Below, piece by piece: positions 59,401-64,000 of a stretch of 64,000 nucleotides of DNA; within the stretch, counting starts at the first letter, position 1; the number at the start of each line of letters is the position of its first letter. A program made the translations under genes and the position numbers. The DNA lies in NCBI GenBank assembly GCA_944474755.1, contig OX104116.1, positions 6,451,547-6,515,546 of the forward strand, written 5' to 3'. The notes beneath the pieces were generated by a model, which did not search any database, was not told where the DNA came from, and was given only the letters and a program-made list of their open reading frames with translations. The DNA comes from Limnoperna fortunei. Lineage: Eukaryota; Mollusca; Bivalvia; Mytilida; Modiolidae.

Positions 59401-60336
59401 AACGGGATTAGTCCAACAGTTTCATCGCATTTGATCAGAGTCTTCGTTATACCTCGGCTGCTATATGGACTCGACGTTGTCAGGCCGTCTTGCTCAGATT
59501 TAAAAAATCTGGACTCTTTCTATGTTAAACTTTTAAAACAAATACAGCACCTGCCGATGAGGACTGCAAACTGTGCTTCTTTGTTACTTTTAGGAAGAAT
59601 ACCGATATCTGCAGAAATCGATAAAAAGATACTAAAAACATATGGCAATGTCATTCGTAATGATGACTCTGTTGAAAAGGAAATAGCCTTCAGACAACTT
59701 GCAATGACTAGCAATAGCCAAGACAGCTGGTTTGCTAAAGTAGTTAAAATCGCAAATAAGTACGAATTACCTTGTCCACATGAACTTTTATCTCGTCCAC
59801 CTCCTAAAGAATCGTGGAATGCACTGGTCAATAGAACAGTTGCCAATTTTAATATTAAAATTCTACAAAAAGAAGATGAGGATAAATCTACGCTGAAATT
59901 CTTAAATTTGAGTGACACAGTTTCTGGTGAACCTCACAATATCTGGAGTAGCTGTGCCACTCAATCGTTTGCAATCACTATGACCTCGATGAAAGCAAAA
60001 ATTGCCGTTGGAACTTTAATACTTCAATCTCATAGATCAAAATTTTCAAAATCGCCTATGGAGGCAACTTGTAAACTCTGCATGAAGGAAGTAGAGGATA
60101 TTGTTCACTTTCTAGTCACCTGCAGCTCGTTGGAAACAATTCGTAAAAAATACATCATTGAACTGAAAACATATCTATTAACTGAACGAAACATCTAAAA
60201 ATCTGTACTATGTGATCTATTTTCTGAATATGCTAGAATTGCGAGCCTGATAATTGACTGTACCGCTTTTTATATTTTCATTAAAGAAGAAACTAAAAGA
60301 CTAGTTCAAGAACGTACAGAATTATTGATGTAGGGT
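59377..60336 (+). pseudogene. retrotransposon C-terminal region with zinc knuckle
   Basis: An open frame to 60198 encodes the region after RT: GAVLHGLNGISPTVSSHL, RLLYGLDVVRPSC, then ESWNALVNRT, EPHNIWSSC and the knuckle CKLCMKEVEDIVHFLVTC (C-x2-C...H-x4-C, near 60070-60125). A TAA at 60196-60198 is followed in the same frame by KSVLCDLFSEYARIASLI to a stop at 60331-60333, so the original end was probably 60333. This frame is the best preserved part of the element and aligns with the fragment at 685-2047. Confidence 0.85.
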
Positions 60337-60607
60337 TGACTTGGCAACAATAAAATTAGTGGGGCAGGAGTGAATAAAAACAGTAAAATGATGGACAGTA
60401 AGAGAGTATAAATCATATATATATATGTAACCAGCCCAAATGTGAATATCCCCGGGGGTGGATTGTATGTAGAATAATATATAAGTAATATAACATGTTT
60501 TCGGAGTGCTATTCGTGTAAGATATATACAATTACTACGCCACTACAGAAATAGCGGTGCCCCTGCTAGAGGAGGGAACAACGCCACAGAACAGAACAGA
60601 ATTTGTC
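60337..60607. other. probable retrotransposon 3' UTR and spacer
   Basis: Contains two polyadenylation-like AATAAA motifs (about 60349 and 60373) and a short TATATA run (60416-60426). No gene seen. Confidence 0.4.
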
Positions 60608-60750
60608 AATATGGTGTTTCGAGTTCGAGACCGACTTTTTCTAAAGGTTTTCTTGGTTTCAACCTAAATTGACTCCGTCCTCATCCTCCAATAAAACTGA
60701 ACGCTAAGGTGGTGATATGAATAGCTAAAATTGGAAAATACCATTTAAAA
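60608..60750 (+). mobile_element. 3' fragment of a tRNA-headed SINE, decayed
   Basis: GTTTCGAGTTCGAGACCGAC, CCTCATCCTCCAATAAAACT, GAACGCTAAGGTGGTGATAT and ATAGCTAAAATTGGAAAATACC follow the order of the SINE second half. A CA microsatellite (about 60757-60773) follows. Confidence 0.6.
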
Positions 60751-60844
60751 AAAATACGCACACACACACACACAATCAAAAGAATTTCCAAATTACCAGT
60801 ATTTTAAAATGTAAGATATAAAGACCACACAAACTCATTTTATG

Positions 60845-61080
60845 TCAATGTTTTGTAAGCGTAAGTCTGATTGGCCAATTTAAATGGAACAACCCCAGGT
60901 TATACGAAATAACTCTCTTGACCAACTCTTCCACCGTTAAAATTCAAATAATTCCAGTCATTATCACTGTTTTTACCGTTGAAAGTGTCTGATATATTAT
61001 CGATAAAAATTAAAATTATATAGAGTTATAAAATGGGTATGTTCGTATAAAACTTGAATTATGTCTTTGTGCATTCCTAT
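60845..61080. repeat. dispersed repeat family B, copy 3
   Basis: GTCTGATTGGCCAATTTAAA, CCGTTAAAATTCAAATAATT and TCACTGTTTTTACCGTT align with copies at 5450 and 26066. The right half is diverged. Confidence 0.65.
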
Positions 61081-61781
61081 TGGGTCGAGGTCAGATGTAT
61101 AAACATGAAACAACCCATTAACCCTGAACTGTTGTTATTGAAAACAACACAATTTATGGTCAATTTCAGAAACCGGAAATATATTAATACAGGGGAAGTT
61201 CAGTGTATTAAACGGACGTAACATAAATTAATACAGAGAATAGTCCTAGGCTGTATTGATTTGCTGTGTAATTATTATAAACTGGTTGTTATCTTCCTAT
61301 CTATTTTAAGTAATATTGGTTATTAATAAGAAATATTTCTAATTTCCGAACCAGTTATACTCTATAACCTCGTTTTGGCCTGTTCCCACCATTAAGTAAG
61401 CGTTATCAAACATAAAAACATATATAGTATTACCTGTTCACAAATTTGAAATAGGCCAGAACAATGCCACCCCACGGGGGTGGGGGCGGGTAACTAAGGC
61501 TATTCATATACGTTCGGACGTTATAAAATGGAACCTAATCATATATTGAATTATTAAATCAGACTATTCATATATTTTATTATCGTACATCCCCGACATT
61601 ACCAATTCACTACCAAAATGTTTAAAACACAAAATTAAAGCTACATCTTAAGACATAAAACTTCTTCTCTAACGGCAGCACAATCGCACCTTATTCTAAC
61701 ATCTGTGGCAATTCCAGTCAACATATTAACACCCATTCATTTATTACAGTATGACAAATATTTTATAGGCTTAACAACATA
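61081..61781. other. non-coding spacer
   Basis: AT-rich with one GC-rich inverted patch, CCACCCCACGGGGGTGGGGG (about 61469-61488). No gene seen. Confidence 0.5.
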
Positions 61782-61925
61782 CACAGGGAAATTTTGTTCA
61801 CGTGAATTTCATATGAAATTAATGTGAAATTCACGTGAAAAATTTAACGTGAATTTCACGTGGAAAAATTGTCTCAACATTTTTTATGTTCTTTAACTTT
61901 CATGCAATTCTATAAATATTTAAGA

Positions 61926-62086
61926 AATAATTCATGGCTGCCCCAATTTTATGGATTATTTAAATATGGGTAGGCATTATATTCATGAATATTTTGAAAT
62001 GAGCGTTAGCGAATGGTAAAATATCATGAATATAATGCTTACCCATATTTAAATAATCCATAAAATTGGGGCAGCCATGAATTATT
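61926..62086. mobile_element. 161-bp near-perfect palindromic element
   Basis: Two arms of about 67 bp, starting AATAATTCATGGCTGCCCCA and its reverse complement, differ at only a few positions around a loop of about 25 bp (GAAATGAGCGTTAGCG). As RNA or single-stranded DNA this would fold into one long hairpin. A half copy lies at 39861-39922. Confidence 0.85.
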
Positions 62087-62344
62087 TCGATTCTGATATG
62101 AAAATACAGAAATTTTACATTTCGCGACTACCTAGGTAAAGGTTTATTTTGGCTGTTCCAATTTCCGAGAACCTCCCTTGTTCCGAAATTATTATATTTC
62201 TCGTGTAAAACTTAGTAGAAAAAAAACGACGAAATAAAAAAAAACCAAACATAATTATTAACATTTACAATAAAATTTAACAATCAAAACAAAGAACGAC
62301 AAAATTAAATGCTTCATTACATCAGTCGCCGTGTGGCGTGTCTG

Positions 62345-62766
62345 GGACTGTTTATGTGTTGCTGTGTTTGCGTGAGAAATGAAAACTGCTTACCGCATTT
62401 GGTCGATCTTATGCTCCTGTTTTAGATCCACAATGGTGCAAATTTAAATCGACAGTTGTTTTCCACAATTAATCAACATTTTGAAATTCGGTTGCGTTTT
62501 CATTTTGATACGTAACGGTAAATTCGTTTGTGGTGGGGGCGGGAAAAGTCTCGCGGTTTGCATTGAACGTCATTGTAAACAACGCAACGTCCCTTGAATA
62601 CACAACGTAGCTAAAGTCAAGGAAGACTTGTAACATGTAAACAATAAAGGCATAGAGTAGAAAATGGACTTGTTATCGTGAAAACATGTTATCTATGGGA
62701 TTTTCTTACAAAGGTACAAAATAAAATAAATTTTAAAGCAAAAACATCAACACACGGGGGTTTTTG
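62345..62766 (+). repeat. family A repeat, copy 4
   Basis: GTGTTTGCGTGAGAAATGAA then AACTGCTTACCGCATTTGGT, GGCGGGAAAAGTCTCGCGGT and ACAATAAAGGCATAGAG align with 54007-54545. It lies inside the 1,241-bp TA-flanked element. Confidence 0.7.
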
Positions 62767-63024
62767 AAATGGCTGGAACAGCCGTATTTTGTTGGATATT
62801 TAAATAGAGGTGTGTTTCCAAAGTGTTTGAAGGACGTCATATTAGAATTAGAAATGAATTATCATTTTTCAGAATTTTCATGTGAAATTCACGTGAAAAA
62901 GTTAACGTGAAATTCAAGTGAGTTTTACATGATATTAACGTATAAATCATGTGAACTTTTCGCGTGAAATTCACGTTAATCCTGATTTCACGTGAATTTC
63001 ACGTGAACAATATTTCCCTGTGTA

Positions 63025-64000
63025 TAGGCATATTTCGTGTGATCAAGTGATGTTAATGAGATCGAGGCATGGATATCTTTAGATAATTAACAACTACCCA
63101 ATGATATGTTTTTCAATGAAATTATCTACCTTTATTATATCTTTTGGAGAGTTAAAAAAAGGTACCCTTTTGGGTCGCACATCCGTATTACTATATAAAT
63201 ACCATACCAAGATACCCCCCCCCAGTGCCCCCCCCCCCAAACCCGTCATGATTAATAGTCACACAAATGGAGATACACTTTGCCAGAGACACTGAGTACT
63301 AATTGGGACGATATTTTAGTCAAGTCATTTAATTGTGTGGTCAGTATGAAATACAATGAATGAATGATTTGCATTACACTATTTAAATGTATTTTCTTTG
63401 TTATTAAGGTTTTTTCTTTTTTTTTTTCGAAGTTTCATTTTGTAATTCTATATGGACAAAGTGATTGACATCTGCTTTACAAATGTTAGCTTAAATGCAT
63501 TTCTCCTTTATACGACAGAATCAACATTTTATCAGCGGCTGTATTATGCTCTGTGTTCGTTGTTGTCATTGTCTAGACAATTGCATCCATAGACTTAAAA
63601 AAAATTACTGTAAAACGGAGACATTTGCTGCTGTTAATGATCTTGGTTTCACTTTGTACACTTATCCGAACCGATCAAGGACAACACAATTACATTTGCT
63701 TTGAAGTAGATTGCATTTCAAACTGATATCTAACACGCTGCTTTTGGCTGGTTTTTAACTGTAATAAGAAAAATGATGATACATAGGAACTGCTAGCCGA
63801 ATTCTTACATGTTCTGACCCTTGTCATTTTGATGATTGTGGTCATTAAACTTATTTAACCAATTGAAAGACGGATGCAGTTTGTTTTCTTTGTTTGTGAA
63901 TAATATCCCGCAGCCCAAAACTAAAACCTAGTTTACCACCGGATGTGACAAAAACAATTGCCAATTCTTTTATGTTGTACTCGGTTATTTTTTACTCAAA
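63025..64000. other. non-coding DNA to the window end
   Basis: Contains two C homopolymer runs (about 63214-63239) and a T-run near 63413-63428. No reading frame, splice pair or repeat was recognised. Confidence 0.5.

Larger units (their letters stand above)
50040..60336 (+). pseudogene. near full-length non-LTR retrotransposon, inactivated
   Basis: Reading left to right are an ORF1 with a PHD-type finger (50060-51230), an APE-type endonuclease (about 51530-52950), a linker and reverse transcriptase (58085-59400), and a C-terminal region with a zinc knuckle (59377-60336). The order and the terminal CKLCMK...HFLVTC knuckle fit a CR1/Jockey-superfamily-like element. All domains carry stops or shifts. 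Two insertions interrupt it: a 413-bp inverted-repeat element in the endonuclease and a 5.1-kb segment between endonuclease and RT. The 5' end abuts the satellite array and may be truncated by it. It is the same family as the fragment at 685-2047. Confidence 0.85.
61782..63022. mobile_element. 1,241-bp TA-flanked inverted-repeat element with nested insertions
   Basis: Same ends as the 413-bp element (CACAGGGAAATTTTGTTCAC to GTGAACAATATTTCCCTGTG), with TA on both sides (61780-61781 and 63023-63024). Homology to the 413-bp element covers only 61782-61930 and about 62850-63022. The middle 0.9 kb is extra and holds a palindromic element and a family A copy. AGAAATAATT (61923-61932) and AGAAATGAATT (about 62848-62858) flank the extra block and may be its target duplication. 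Confidence 0.8.

Noticed and set aside
59520..59918. Minus-strand ORF of 132 codons
   Set aside because: Antisense shadow of the conserved retrotransposon C-terminal frame on the plus strand.

Overview
This is eukaryotic, repeat-dominated DNA, most probably from a bivalve mollusc. The pointers are a HEPN / nSTAND-type NTPase / ankyrin gene of the kind expanded in bivalves, tRNA-headed SINEs whose central block resembles the V-SINE superfamily (mollusc RUDI-like), a Penelope-like element, a PHD-containing non-LTR retrotransposon, and many minisatellites. The species cannot be read from the sequence. No intact protein-coding gene, genuine tRNA or rRNA gene, or CRISPR array was found. Most long open frames lie in tandem repeats and are stop-free only because the repeat unit lacks stops. 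All calls were made by eye, without database searches.

Layout. 1-2,800: a decayed 3' part of a non-LTR retrotransposon (685-2047), broken by a 32-bp triplication and by a 465-bp solo LTR with a clean 5-bp target duplication. 3,085-5,180: a minus-strand Penelope-like reverse transcriptase split by a 592-bp inverted-repeat element. 6,051-20,990: about 220 copies of a 68-bp minisatellite, organised into higher-order repeats of 1.45, 0.86 and 1.83 kb. 21,995-27,830: a 56-bp minisatellite that grades into a 30-bp derivative, interrupted by a SINE and two other dispersed repeats.

28,305-38,801 (minus strand): a gene read right to left as a HEPN-like exon (38669-38801), a 75-bp exon present twice (37943-38017 and 34385-34459), and a large nSTAND NTPase plus ankyrin exon (30834-28305). 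The small exons are open and their phases fit exactly. The large exon has four nonsense codons and several frameshifts, so this copy is a pseudogene. Its introns hold a 28-bp minisatellite, a segmental duplication of about 2.4 kb, and independent SINE insertions. Its 3' end has expanded into a 58-bp minisatellite.

40,485-50,025: about 90 copies of a 102/104-bp repeat in two head-to-head inverted arms meeting near 44,153. 50,040-60,336: a near full-length but dead copy of the same non-LTR family (PHD-finger ORF1, APE endonuclease, RT, C-terminal zinc knuckle). It is broken by a 413-bp TA-flanked inverted-repeat element and by a 5.1-kb insertion that carries a decayed three-exon gene of unknown function. 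60,337-64,000: non-coding, with nested inverted-repeat elements including a 1,241-bp relative of the TA-flanked element.

The genes do not form a pathway. The window shows a decayed immune-receptor-like locus set in a region shaped by repeated insertion, inversion and tandem amplification.
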